Shown here piece by piece: positions 33,868-44,786 of a stretch of DNA of 64,000 bases. Position 1 is the first letter of the stretch. The number at the start of each line of letters is the position of its first letter. A program made the translations under genes and the position numbers. The stretch spans positions 1,488,001 to 1,552,000 of the forward strand of contig JAHLKI010000003.1 in assembly GCA_025602905.1 (NCBI GenBank), read 5' to 3'. This stretch comes from Phlyctochytrium arcticum (lineage: Eukaryota; Chytridiomycota; Chytridiomycetes; Chytridiales; Chytridiaceae). Under the pieces are notes generated by a model. That model was not told the origin of the DNA. It worked only from the letters and a program-made list of their open reading frames with translations, and did no database searches.

Positions 33868-35142
33868 ATGCAGCATCACCAGAAAAAGACGGCAGTGGCC
33901 GGCCCATCGCGCGAGGAAAGCGCCGCAGAAACGAAAAAGGTGCAGAAATATAGAGAGATCTTTGCCGAACTGTCGCAAAAAGTGGGTCCATCTCGGTATG
34001 TAAAAGCACTGACGACGAAACTCAAACCCCTTGGGTGGTAGCGAAAGGACGGGGTGCAGACTCTGGAGACGGTCAGTCTCACATCTCAGCTTCTCCGCCT
34101 CAACCCCGAATGTTATACAGCATGGAACATCCGTCGCGAGGCCCTTCTCGCCCTCTTTCCGTCAATGTAGGCATAACATTTCTGGAATTGAGCGTATTAA
34201 ACGATGCACTGACTGGTTGGGACTAGGACGGACGACAAGAAAATGGAGATATGTAAAGAAGAGCTTTCATTTACAGAGCTACTCCTGCGAGGAAACCCCA
34301 AATCGTACTGGGTGTGGAACCACCGCCGATGGGTCCTCAACACCATGCCCGAACCCACCTGGAACATTGAATATGCCATGACCAACAAATTTCTCGATAA
34401 AGATGCCCGCAACTGTATGTCTATCCTTTCCCGGAAGATGATCCGTAAGGCTTATAGTACGTCTCTTCTTAGTTCATGGATGGGATTACCGACGGGTGGT
34501 GGCACAGAGCTGGGACAAGTGCACTCCCTCGTCAGAATTGGACTTTACGACACAAAAGATTAAGCAAAACTTTTCAAATTACTCGGCTTGGCATTACCGA
34601 AACAAGTTGTTGGAGCAAATGTATCAGGGAGAGGAGCTCCGCAAAGCGATCGACGCAGGTATGCACGAGGGGGTCCCTTCATCCACCAAGATGCCGAACG
34701 CTGACAAAACTGTAGATCTGATATTGGTGAAGAACGCCATATTTACGGAACCTGAAGATCAAAGTGCCTGGCTATACTACCGATGGCTCCTCATGTATGT
34801 TGACCGAGATTGGGCGTTGGGAAAACGCATTCTAATCATTTGAGGGCAGGTCCATTGCCGACGATCGAGATCAATGGCTCAAAGAACAAAAATCCATCAG
34901 CGAACTACTGGAGCTCGAAGAAAATAGCAAATGTATGTTTCTTTCCCTTCGCGTAAATGTTTGAAACGTTGTGTAATGACATTCTACCACTAGGGGCCAT
35001 GCTAACGCTAGTGTACATAAATAACAAGCTGGCCATCAATGCAGATCAGAACAAGGATCTTCTCACTCGGCTAGCGGATGTGGATGGTTTGCGTCGAGAG
35101 TTTTATGTATATACATCATCCAAGTTGACCAGTGCCCATTAA
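33868..35142 (+). CDS. BET4: Rab geranylgeranyltransferase alpha subunit
   Basis: Alpha subunit of geranylgeranyltransferase II, which attaches geranylgeranyl groups to the C-terminal cysteines of Rab GTPases; cytosolic. The start MQHHQKKTAVAG is at 33868; seven exons splice in phase with introns of about 50-65 nt. Five PFTA repeats are visible: NPECYTAWNIRREAL, NPKSYWVWNHRRWVL, FHGWDYRRVV, NYSAWHYRNKLL and DQSAWLYYRWLL. It ends SSKLTSAH-stop at 35142. There is no Ig-like or leucine-rich C-terminal extension, as in yeast Bet4 and unlike mammalian RABGGTA. Its substrate type, a Rab ending in Cys-Cys (YPT1), is encoded 8 kb away, probably by chance. Confidence 0.93.
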
Positions 35143-35171
35143 ACGATTCCAATCCAGTTCCCTCAGAGTAA

Positions 35172-35624
35172 CTACCATAGGGCCTCTCGTCGCACTTTCT
35201 CGATCCATCTCTTCTTCCTTGTCCATGGCATACGGTCAAACTGATCATTTTCCTGTTGTTGGATGGCCGCTACCCGTTCTTTGGGGCACGGGGCTATCCG
35301 CGAGATGAAGGCCGGGTTTGCGTTGAATTCTTTGGAGAGGGCAGACAGGGTCCATCGGTCAGGATCTTGTTGGCGGAGGGAGCGGATGGTTTGGATGTTT
35401 TCGGGGGTAAGGCGGGGTCGAGAGATTTGTGGGCGGAGGCGTGGAGGGAGGATGGGTTCTGGGAGAGGGGCAGCCGCCGGCACTCGGTTGAGAAGGGTGG
35501 ACAGCTTGCTGCCGTCGGCCAGGACCGCAATCAATTGCTTGCGGTGGTGCTGAACTCTGGTTGTCATATTGCCTTTAGGACTGTGCAGATTGTCGGAATT
35601 TTTGGATTTCGACTTTCTGCTCAA
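35172..35624 (-). CDS. MRPL20: Mitochondrial large ribosomal subunit protein mL58 (MRPL20 type); start unresolved
   Basis: Fungal-specific mitoribosomal protein. The frame contains KNSDNLHSPKGNMTTRVQ, then LTPENIQTIRSLRQQDPDRWTLSALSKEF, ISRIAPCPKER (typical of the family) and the basic tail MPWTRKKRWIEKVRREALW-stop at 35172. Upstream of a TTG at 35624 the frame soon meets a TGA and no ATG is present, so the mitochondrial leader must come from a spliced upstream exon, or translation begins at the internal ATG (NMTTRV, about 35567). Assignment is by family resemblance. Its 5' end faces the mitochondrial EF-P gene. Confidence 0.78.
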   Translation of the reverse strand: MSRKSKSKNSDNLHSPKGNMTTRVQHHRKQLIAVLADGSKLSTLLNRVPAAAPLPEPILPPRLRPQISRPRLTPENIQTIRSLRQQDPDRWTLSALSKEFNANPAFISRIAPCPKERVAAIQQQENDQFDRMPWTRKKRWIEKVRREALW

Positions 35625-35741
35625 AAGCCCCGACAGTCAGGCGAGGCGCAGCCCTAGGATTTAAATCAACACTTGCGCCACCCATCATTAGAAAGTCGTC
35701 GGAGTCTCGAAGTTTCGCTTTTCCAAGTTCCACCACTCGAA
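35625..35741. promoter_or_regulatory. Short bidirectional promoter between mL58 and mitochondrial EF-P
   Basis: About 120 bp separates the 5' ends of two divergent genes whose products both serve mitochondrial translation. No clear motif was seen. Confidence 0.4.
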
Positions 35742-36501
35742 ATGCTATTCAAGTTCTTCCTGCCCCGCCGCCCAGTTCCACTACCAACATCAGCGGCAGC
35801 TGTTCGTCGTCGTTACGTCCAAACCGCTGTATCCCAACTCAAGCGTGGCCAATTCATCGAACTCAAACAAAAGATATGGGTCGTTCAAGACATTACACAC
35901 CACCGGTCAGGTCGGGGTGGTGCGCATTATAAAGTCGCGGCAGCAACATTAGAGGGATCCAGCAAGATTCAGGAGCGATTCACTACCACCCAAAACGTCG
36001 AAGGTGCGTGGAACATCTGTATCTGTAAAATGCACGCTAATGCTTTCCAGTGCAGTGGTGGATGTGAGTGTTACGCAGCTAAAGTTCTTGTATCATGACG
36101 GGGGTGATCTGCATCTCTTTGATGAAGAGACTTTACAGGAACATACCCTGCCAGACTCCATCATTACAGGTATACAGCTTTCGTGAATCTCAGTTTGTTT
36201 ATAACCGTTTCTGATGAACGATCTCGCAGAGCGGAAAGCTTTGCCCTTGATTCAAGCAGGGATGGATCTCGCAGTCACTTTTGCCAAAGGCGGTGCCGTG
36301 TCTATCCAGGCCCCCGAGCGGGCATCCTTCAAAGTCCTCCGCACGGATGCTAGCACCCACGCTACTGCCGGCGAAAAGGGCACCAATTTCAAGACGGCCT
36401 GGCTGAGTGACGACACATCCATACAAGTCCCCGACTTTATACAGGATGGGGAAAACATCATTGTAGACTTGACGAGCTTGCGATACGTCTCCCGGGAGTA
36501 A
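35742..36501 (+). CDS. Bacterial-type elongation factor P, probably mitochondrial
   Basis: Translation factor that relieves ribosome stalling at proline runs. Three exons: ATG 35742, intron about 36005-36053, second intron about 36171-36229, TAA at 36499-36501. The N-terminus MLFKFFLPRRPVPLPTS...RRRYVQTA looks like a mitochondrial targeting leader. All three EF-P domains are present: the KOW-like domain LKRGQFIELKQKIWVV; the first OB fold with VVDVSVTQLKFLYHDGG and FDEETLQEHTLP; and the C-terminal OB fold SFKVLRTDAST...ATAGEKGTNFKTAWL...IQVPDFIQDGENIIVD, matching the bacterial signature (GDTA...PLFVNEGD). The modification loop reads RSGRGGAH (about 35904-35930), with Arg where E. coli has the beta-lysylated Lys34, as in EarP-type rhamnosylated EF-Ps. 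It is not eIF5A. Location is inferred. Confidence 0.87.
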
Positions 36502-36572
36502 AAATGCGACTTGAAAAGAAATAAAATAAATTAATGGCGGGTGGGACACACTTTGTATATACAGATGAAGAT

Positions 36573-37349
36573 TTATGATGATGATGAGAATCCGGGAAAG
36601 TCGTACTCGATTCCGGCTTTGGCGAGCTTCTTTCGTTTCACACTCTCGCTCTTCTTGAGGCTTTGAGTGTGCTTTTCGTGACTCTCCTTGTCCTTCTCCT
36701 TTACGAGCGGGTCAGCATTCATCTCCAACGACTTAGGAAACAAGCCATTGCTTACCTTGTTGTGTACGTGTCGCTGTATCAGGGCACGAGGCAACCGCTT
36801 GAACCGTTTGTTTGCACCCTTCCACAAATCTGCGTGCACCTGCGTCAAATCCAATACTTTGCCTATTCAAAGTAAACAATCAATCCGCTGCCCTAAAACT
36901 TTGATGCAAAGGTCTGAACTCACAAATAAGGGAGTGGTTGAAAAGAAGGTAGTTGTGCATGGTTTCAGCGACAATGGCGGCTACTGCAGGGGTCTCAAAC
37001 TCAATAAAGGCGTAATGCTTTGATTTTCCAGTCTATCGTAGGTCCAAAAGTAAGCCTCCAAGCCGGTATTTTGTGTCCAATTGCCACATACCTTTCGGTT
37101 ACGGGACAACCTCAATCGCTTGACTTCTCCAAACTGTGCAAAGTAGGCCTTCATCTCTGTCTCGTAAAAACCGTGCGGAACGCGGCCCAAGTAGACGACA
37201 CTCGACTTTGAAGCGTCCACTTCGGCAGCAGCAGCGGCGGCCTTGGCCTTCTTGGACATTTTTGCGGCCTTGGGGGCATCGGCTGTAACGGTGGTCGTGC
37301 TCTCCTCGAGGAGAACAATCTCAGAGTTGGTTTCAAATGCGTCCGTCAT
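36573..37349 (-). CDS. NOP15: Nucleolar RRM protein, NOP15/NIFK type
   Basis: Pre-60S ribosome-assembly factor with one RNA-recognition motif. The start [16 protein letters not shown] is at 37349, with an Ala/Lys-rich N-terminus ([17 protein letters not shown]). The RRM follows: [38 protein letters not shown] (RNP2 VVYLGRVP), then after an intron [28 protein letters not shown] (RNP1 HYAFIEF) around 36940-37030. The C-terminus is basic and helical ([43 protein letters not shown]), ending SSSS-stop at 36573. Four exons. The GRVPHGFYE and [10 protein letters not shown] signatures separate NOP15/NIFK from general RRM proteins. Confidence 0.88.
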
Positions 37350-37774
37350 GTTGATTTTTGTTCCTTGTGTGAGTTTGTTTATCCAGAAATTTTCCAACTG
37401 GTGCAATTTTTTGGATTTGGAAAGTCTGCGACTGCGCAAAACGCCTCTCACGTGCTTACAGCTAGGGCTCGGGAATCTGACATGTCATTTCCAGCACGGA
37501 CAGGGGCATACCTTCCCGTTCGTGGAATAATGAAAGCGGTGTGTTTGCTCTTGGGTCTTGCTGTCCGCTATTGCATGATCTGAGAGTCAGGCTCATGTAT
37601 CACTCAGGTATGTTGTATGTTTTCAAAGGCATTAATTACAAAAAATGAAGGGAAAGAGAGTACAAGGGGAGAAAAGAAATCAGCTCTACATGAAAAGGTA
37701 TGTTTTTGGTGGTTTATAATGAGAATGATGTTATGTAAAAAGAAGAAAAAGTAAAATATGCTGGTTCGTTGCCC
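37350..37774. other. Intergenic, no gene seen
   Basis: Promoter of the NOP15-like gene and 3' flank of the trehalose enzyme. Nothing else recognised. Confidence 0.35.
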
Positions 37775-40700
37775 CTAGACGGACTGGAGAGATTGTAAAT
37801 CAAAGCCCTTTTCGGGCGCCGTGAGTCGCCATCCCTGTTCACGCGTTCGGCTCGCAATTAATCGGGTCACCAGGTCCAGAACCTCTTGTGGCCCTCCCAA
37901 AAACCACTTTGCCGCACTGCTCTTTTTGCCAATGGTGCAGGTAGTCACGTAGGGGCGTCGCCGACCGCCGTTTTGAAGGGTGGATGGCATGGTGGGGGTA
38001 TTTTGGTCCATGGAGAGGTGACCGGCCAGGGAGCGAGGCATGGAAGCGCGACTCCGGAAACTGCCCAAATCTTCATCAAAGTCGTCGACAACAGATTGGT
38101 TTCGGTGCAGGTTGTTGCTGGGTTGGAGGCGGTCTACTGGTTTGTCACTGCTTGAACCACCACCTGGTCGACGGCTAATTTCAATCTTTTGGCTGCGGGA
38201 TACGCTGCCAAGTGCACTTCCATTTGCAGCGTCGTTTCCGTTGGCCATGGATGCAACAGCATCGGAACTTTCTGCTTCGGGCGACATGACGTTCATAGCC
38301 GATGGGTAATCACCCACTTCTCTGCGCTGCATGTGCAGTTCAAGCCGGTTAAGATACTCAAACATGTACTCATCGGCCCGATCATCTCCAGCCGAAAAGA
38401 TGAAATCGACGCGTTCGCGACTATACGTTGACGCATCATTCTCGAATCCGCCTTCCGACTCTCGCCCACTAGGACTACTGACAAATTCATCAGGTTCCGA
38501 GCGAGGCGTACAATTTTCCAAACTGCTATCGCCCATCTCCATTTCTCCCAGAACGTTTTCGGAAACAGATACGGTGCGTTTGACGCGTCGATTGACTTGG
38601 ACCCGCCCTTGGTGGTAATCCATAACCCGGCGAATCACGAATCCCTTGTTGACATTACGGGGCATAATCTCGATACTACGTTTTTTGGCCAGCACGTGAA
38701 TAGCAAAGGATGTCGTCAATGATTGCTCAATGTGGTTCCGGCACTCGGCGGCTTGCCAGGATGCAAAGCTCAAATCCGCGTTTCCATAATGCCAGACCAT
38801 TCCAATCTCTTTCTGCTCGATATATGCTCCTGGCGTTCGGCTGTGGAAGAGAGTGAATAAAAAAACGTTGTAGCAAACAATATATTCCGGATACATACTC
38901 TGTGTAGTACTCGAGAATATCAAGGACCCGCTGGCGCCACGACAGATTCTGATCAGGAAGCATAGTCTCCCATTTGCTCCGATTGACGTACTTCAAGAAA
39001 CATCCATTCTCGGCACTAATTCCAACCATAAGTAAACTTGTTTCAGCATGAAAAGAACGAGATGCATACCAAAGTCCAACATTAGGGAGGCCAACAAATT
39101 CACTCATATCCGCTTTACAGCGTCCACTCATGATATAAATGATATTTCGGGGATCACTCGCCAAATTCTTGACCAACTGGACCACGGTATCTGAGGGAAT
39201 TCGGCTCGACAGGAGCTTGGTGGAAGAATGCTTGTTAAAGTTCATGATGGTTCCATCCTGATCCAAGAACTGCCAAGCGTTCACACATAAGTCATTGAGC
39301 CAATGAATATACAGGCAAAGTGAACGTACGAAAAGACGCTTGCGGCTTTGTAGGTATTCTTGCACAATCAAATCCGTGGGTAGAGGTGGTATACCAGCAG
39401 CTACTGTAGCTGATACATCTTCATGCGCCTTTGCCAGTTCTGTTGTAAATGTCTCGACGTAGGTTTGTGCTTGAATCAAACGTAAGCTGTTTATAGAATA
39501 CATGCGCAAAGAATAGGATGCCTACCAGTGTTTCCGACAACATGAGAATATAATTCCTAGATTCAGTGCAATTTCCTTAATTTCCCGATGAGAGTTCAGG
39601 CCATCCATGTACATACCTTCCATCGCGCAGTCTTTTCTTCTGGGTCCATGCTGAGCGCATCATTAATAGCGGTAGCCACCTCTTGAACATCCCAAGGATT
39701 GACCTTGATGCATTGTCAATATGCATTGTCGCCTCGTGATGGCTTCAAACAAAAATACATACCCGCAACGCGGCGCCAAAGCTACCATACGTTCCCGCAA
39801 ACTACACAAAAGTAACGGACGTAAGCGTCTGGAGTAGAAAAACAAGCATGCGTTATCTCATACTTCACTGATGATGAGAGGCCCGTGGTTTTCGGTTTGA
39901 CAGACAACTACATTTCGCGCGCGAATGAGTTGAGTGATTAATTTCTGAGACTGCCACTTGCCACATACCATATTCATGTGACGTCAAGTTCATTCCATCG
40001 CGTAAAGAGGTAACCAGACAAGCATCCGCAACCTACTCCCAAACGTGAATAGGCGAGCCAAAAACCGATGTAAAGAAAAAACCCATACCGTCAAGAGCGC
40101 AAGATAATGGGAAAATGAGATATCTTGGTGCAGATACAGAACCGGGGAATACTCAATGCTTCCGAACCGCGAGTTGATTCGAGCAACAACATCTGACACG
40201 CGGCATTCGTTTTCATTTGCTTCTGTGGTTGAAAGAGCCACTTGAATGAGAATGACCTGTCGAGAGACTTGCAGCGTCAGTGTATTTTCCTGAGAGGCAG
40301 AATGAAAAGAATCCGTACCTTCCCGTGCCACTGAGGATTGTCCTTCAAGAAGCGCTCAAACGCCAAGAACTTTTGGCGAACGCCCTTCACATAATCATTC
40401 TTGTCGCGACCAATCAAGACCTTCATTCCCGCGTATTTCTCCTTTAAGGATGCGACGATTTCTGCAACGTCGGGTACAAGCCTGTAGAAAAGATGATTAG
40501 GACATGTTCACACTTTCATTCAATGAATCCAGCGGACCGTTTCTCGTTCAAAGCGTCGAGATTAATGCCAATAGGAATCGGCATGACGGATACGGTGCGA
40601 TCTTCCAGTTGAACACCTTTGGGCGTAGACTCCAAAGCCAATAGTCGTGTGCACGTCATCAGGAAATGCCGCATGAAAGGATACGTCTGGAACCCAATCA

Positions 40701-41634
40701 AATCTGCTCCCAGCATGCCCTCAAGAATCTGCTTTCGAACATGCAAACATCTGAAAATTTCTGAACTGGGGAATGGAATGTGCAGAAAGAAACCGATGGT
40801 AGCTTCAGGCCGAAGCTTGCGGAGGAGCGCGGGAACCAGCATCAAATGGTAGTCGTTGATCCAGACAACGTCATTTGGTTGGTACTCTTCCGCGATACGA
40901 TGGGCAAACTTTTGGTTCACCGCCACATACTGTTTCCAGGCTTTGGGTGCATGTGATTCTCCTTTCGGATAGTCAGGCAATTGGTAATGAAACGGTTTCC
41001 AGAGCACCTAATCACTTGAACATCAGATGCATCGAAGTAAGGCAATGGTCATTTTCTTACCTGCTTACAGAACTGATTGTAATGGCCCTCAACCTCCTCA
41101 TCAGTCAAAAACACAGGGGCACTGCTATATGAGTTTTTGAGCTTTGACCTCGTGGACTGCTTCATGTCATCCGACCAATCTTGCGTAGAAACACCCAATG
41201 TTCCGACCCAAAGTGGATCGGGCATGCGTCGCTTCATCGTCTTTAGCGCATTTTGCAGACCTATGTTGCCCAAGCCACAGGGTTCAACGGTCCATTGGCA
41301 CTGTTCAGGGCGTAATCCCCTCGACTCGGATGCCTTTCGTTGCCTCTTGAATTCGATCGCGCCCACACTTCTCCGCCGTTCGAGCGGTGCCTGGACTTTC
41401 AAGTCTCCCTTCTTGGGTGATGAAGAGACTCCGACGGTGTACGGGAGGAACAAGGAGGCTATGATTGTGCGCTGGGTGGTGCACATGTCGACTGGCGGAA
41501 AGAGGTTGCCGTCAGTCGGGCTGAGTTCGTCGAGATCACTCTGGTCATCTTCCACTGCGGGTTATACCAGTCAGTCCTTTACATAGTTCCAAGACCTAGA
41601 TTAGGCGGCACTTACTGAAGAATAACGGCTGCAT
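37775..41634 (-). CDS. TPS2: Trehalose-6-phosphate synthase/phosphatase (TPS2-type two-domain enzyme)
   Basis: Stress-protectant trehalose pathway. The start is MQPLFF at 41634, followed by an intron before MEDDQSDLDELSP; many exons; SLQSV-stop at 37775. The GT20 synthase-like domain spans roughly 39600-41400: CQWTVEPCGLGNIGLQNA, WINDYHLMLVPALLRKL, IGFFLHIPFPSSEIFR, LIGFQTY, MPIPIGI and VLIGRDKNDYVKG. The C-terminal HAD phosphatase domain has FLDQDGT (DxDGT, about 39250-39270), IYIMSGR, AENGCF, GMVWHYGNAD and GDDRADE (about 38368-38390), so the Asp and other catalytic residues look intact. Against the usual AEHGCF and LVWHYRNAD, it has Asn for His and Gly for Arg. After the phosphatase domain comes an acidic, Ser-rich tail ending in a short conserved-looking block. 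Whether it is catalytic Tps2 or a Tps3/Tsl1-like regulator is not certain; intact HAD motifs favour a phosphatase. Confidence 0.87.
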
Positions 41635-41868
41635 TGTGGGCGGTTTTGTCCATAAGATTTGGCAGATTTGTCGCCGGAAAGTTGCGGGAAAAGGCTGCCC
41701 TTTCGCTGTGCTGTCATCGGGGGGCTTGGTGCCACCACTATTTGCAAGGTCATCAACCAGAATTTCATAACAAAGGCATCCTAATCTTGCTATACACATT
41801 TACACGGCCCCATTGTCATTAGGAAAACAGGACTTAAAGCACGGAAAGACATTTAAGTTTGCCCAATC

Positions 41869-42752
41869 ATGCCCCGCTACCAACCACTTTCGTTGGATGC
41901 CGACGATGGCACTCGCGCCAACGACGCTGGAGCCGGAGCTGCAAGTCGCCGAAAACGTGCTCGCACGGCCTTTTATTGCAACGGATGCGCCGATATCAGC
42001 ATTCAGTTGTTTCGAGGGCTCTATGAGCGGCTACCGTCCCGGGTGGAGGTGGTCGGGTATATTGCCGGGGCGCTGGTGCGTTTACCTCTAATGTCATTTA
42101 GGTGTCCTGATTTCATCTCATGCTTTTGAGTTGCTATAGTTTGCATTGGGATGGTGGATATTCATTGATGGAGTCGTCTTTTCTTCAACGCGCGAGCCAA
42201 AACTGCCCAATGCCATTCGATTCGAGGACTGGATACCGGGTATCTTGTCAACTATCGCGCTTATAATGTAAGGCCCTCTTTCTTTGCAAGATGTGTTGAT
42301 TGATGTATATAACTGACGGCTCACCCACAGAGTGAACCTCATTGACCGAAATATGCTGAGTGCCGACGACTCGAGCTTCTCAGGCACAAATGTGGCAACA
42401 AAGGCTCGCGCGTGGGCATTCGTGGGGGTTTCAATGGCCATCGGATCCTTCCTCGGTGCAGTGGTAAGCGTCTCTTTTACTTCCCCAAAGTCAATAGACA
42501 AAGGCCTAAGTTGGTATTGTAGGCTATTGCAGCAATGAAGTATATCATTCCGAAATTGGAGGGTGATGCGTTTTACTTTGGGGGATGTGTGATCACGCAG
42601 AGCGCATTAATTTTTGTCTCGTACGTCTCATATTTTGCCATGATTGCTACCGAAAAAAGTGTGCTGGAAACTGATGGGTACTTTTTTTCAGATCTATGGT
42701 TTTATGGTTTGGCCGAAATAGCGGAGGGGATGAAGGATTTTCAGGATACTGA
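41869..42752 (+). CDS. VPS68: TMEM50 / Vps68 family four-span membrane protein
   Basis: Endosomal or ER membrane protein of the UPF0220 family; yeast Vps68 acts in vacuolar sorting. The start MPRYQPLSLDADDGT is at 41869. Five exons: intron 1 after VGYIAGAL, intron 2 after TIALIM, intron 3 at about 42463-42528, intron 4 at about 42621-42690, stop TGA at 42750-42752. Four hydrophobic spans are visible: VVGYIAGALFALGWWIFID, WIPGILSTIALIMVNLI, AWAFVGVSMAIGSFLGAVAIA and FGGCVITQSALIFVSSMVLWF. The family blocks GWWIFIDGVVFS and RARxWxF-like KARAWAFVG are present. It diverges from the trehalose enzyme gene across about 235 bp. Confidence 0.88.
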
Positions 42753-43011
42753 TCAATACACATATTTTCCCTCGAATGTTTTGTCTTTTATGATATCTTT
42801 CAGTCATTTTATCAGGTCAGTTTACGAACCCCAATCCAGTAGTCCAAAAATGGCTACTTGGTAGTAAAAAGAAAAAATGATGATTATGTATCGGCCCGTC
42901 AAGACCACTCTGATTTCGTAATATGACAAAAAAGAATAGTAAAAATCTGCTACCAGCCAGTCTCTCGATTCGAGAAAAGTTGGGGGGGTTAAAAGGGGAG
43001 CGGGGGAAAAA

Positions 43012-44047
43012 CTAGCAGCAGCCACCGCCTGATGCAGCTTGCACTGGTGCGCCACCTCCTACTTTGACATTTGCCTTGTTGGCGGGAGCGGCAGAAGCGG
43101 AACTTCCCATCCTACACAGAATCCGTCAATAACCACAAACTTTTCGTGTAGCGACTGAAATGACTAGCAAACATACCTGTCCTTGATCTGCTTGGCCATT
43201 GTCAAGAAAGCTTGCTCTACGTTGGTGGCGTTCTTGGCACTTGTCTCCAAGAAAGGAATCTGCAGCTGGTCGGAAAATTCCTAATAACCGGAGCAGCATC
43301 GTTTAAAAATGTGACCCTCAAAATGTTTGCACGACAGCCAAGCATACCTTTGCAGTGTTGTACTCAACAACCTTCTTGGTGGTCAAATCACTCTTGTTAC
43401 CAACCAACAGCTTGTTGACTCCTTCACAGGCATATCGGTCAATTTCCTGCAGCCATTGCTTCACATTCGTGAAAGTATCTTGATCTGTCACATCGTACAC
43501 GACGATAATGCCGTGGGCACCACGGTAGTATGACGAAGTGATGGTACGGAAACGCTCTTGACCGGCGGTATCCCACTGTCAAGTAAAAAAATAGTCAACA
43601 TAAAAGCACCGGTTGGTTCGTTCTTTCCGAAACGTACAATCTGAAGTTTGACAGTCTTTCCTTCCAATTCAATCGTTCGAATTTTCTGGATGCATAAAAG
43701 TCAGTGAGTGCCAATAAAAAAACAGTTTAGAGGGACATTGCTTACAAAGTCAACGCCAATGGTACTGATGTAAGATTCGGTGTATGTATCGTCCTAAAAA
43801 TAATCTGTCAATCAGGGCTCATAAATTTGGTCTCGAGACCCCAAAAAAAGAGCTTACAGCAAATCGCAGAAGCAAGCAAGATTTGCCGACACCAGAGTCA
43901 CCGATCAAAAGAAGCTTAAAGAGGTAGTCGCTATAGACGAGAGAAATTACATTTAGTACGACACGTCCCAGGTCATAACATCATTTGCCATGCTCGTCTA
44001 GCATTAGTGTTGGCGGTACTCACTATTCGGGGTTCATGATGACAGAC
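43012..44047 (-). CDS. YPT1: Rab GTPase YPT1 (Rab1)
   Basis: ER-to-Golgi and autophagy Rab GTPase. The start [16 protein letters not shown] is at 44047; about seven exons with short introns. GTPase motifs: GDSGVGKS (P loop), the switch I threonine in [22 protein letters not shown] (about 43565-43590), GNKSDL and ETSAK. The Rab1-specific stretch [21 protein letters not shown] is intact. The C-terminus is ASGGGCC-stop at 43012: two cysteines for double geranylgeranylation. The MNPEYDYLF N-terminus and effector loop point to Ypt1/Rab1 rather than Sec4/Rab8. Confidence 0.97.
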
Positions 44048-44786
44048 GAGGTGATGAAACTGCAGGACAAATCTGAGTTAGTCATATGTTCAACGCCTAC
44101 TGAGACGTGCCTGCGGCCTGCCACTTCCGCAACAAATTGCTAGATTTGCCGTCTCATGCTTCATCAATTTGAAATTGAAGTGCACTGTTTGAGAGCATAC
44201 CGGCCGGTCTCAGAACGGTAGATTTTGGCGCGACTTACAGGTAAAGTGGATGGAGATGGCGGACCTTGCGGGGGCGTCAATCAGCAACTTATGGGAGCTA
44301 GTGGCGGTTACAAAGACGAAATGTCTGTAGAGTCAAGTGTTCCGGGTTGCGGGCGAGCAGCGGGGAAATGTGTTGCGGAGGGTACGCTGGTTGGTGAGCC
44401 GGAGAGATTTGCAAGATGGATTCTGGGTAGCTGACGTTGAAATGGGTCGCAGCTGCACCAGGTAGCGGCCGCGCGACACGTGACTCTCACTCATGTCAGC
44501 AGCGGAGCCTCTTAAAACCATTCCCGCCGCGTGAAGGAACTGTCCAGCTGGGATATTTTTTAGATATGTGGGGCAAATGCCATTGGTTATTTTATGCAAT
44601 ATGGGTTACATACAAAGATATCAAAGAGTGCATGGCTCCATCGGGGGGAGCCCAAAATTTTCTCGTGAATTTGAAAAAAAAAGCAGCAAAGACTGTTTAC
44701 AATGTTTTGGCGCTGATGGGCCCATCGGGCTGTTTGTATGTAAGAAAGAGAGTAAGATATCATCGTCGGCCAGCGGAACAAAGTCA
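44048..44786. other. Intergenic region upstream of YPT1
   Basis: About 740 bp. A CACGTG box occurs near 44475-44480 next to a GC-rich patch (GCGGCCGCGCG). Short frames look spurious. It also holds the 3' flank of the ATP-grasp-like gene. Confidence 0.35.
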
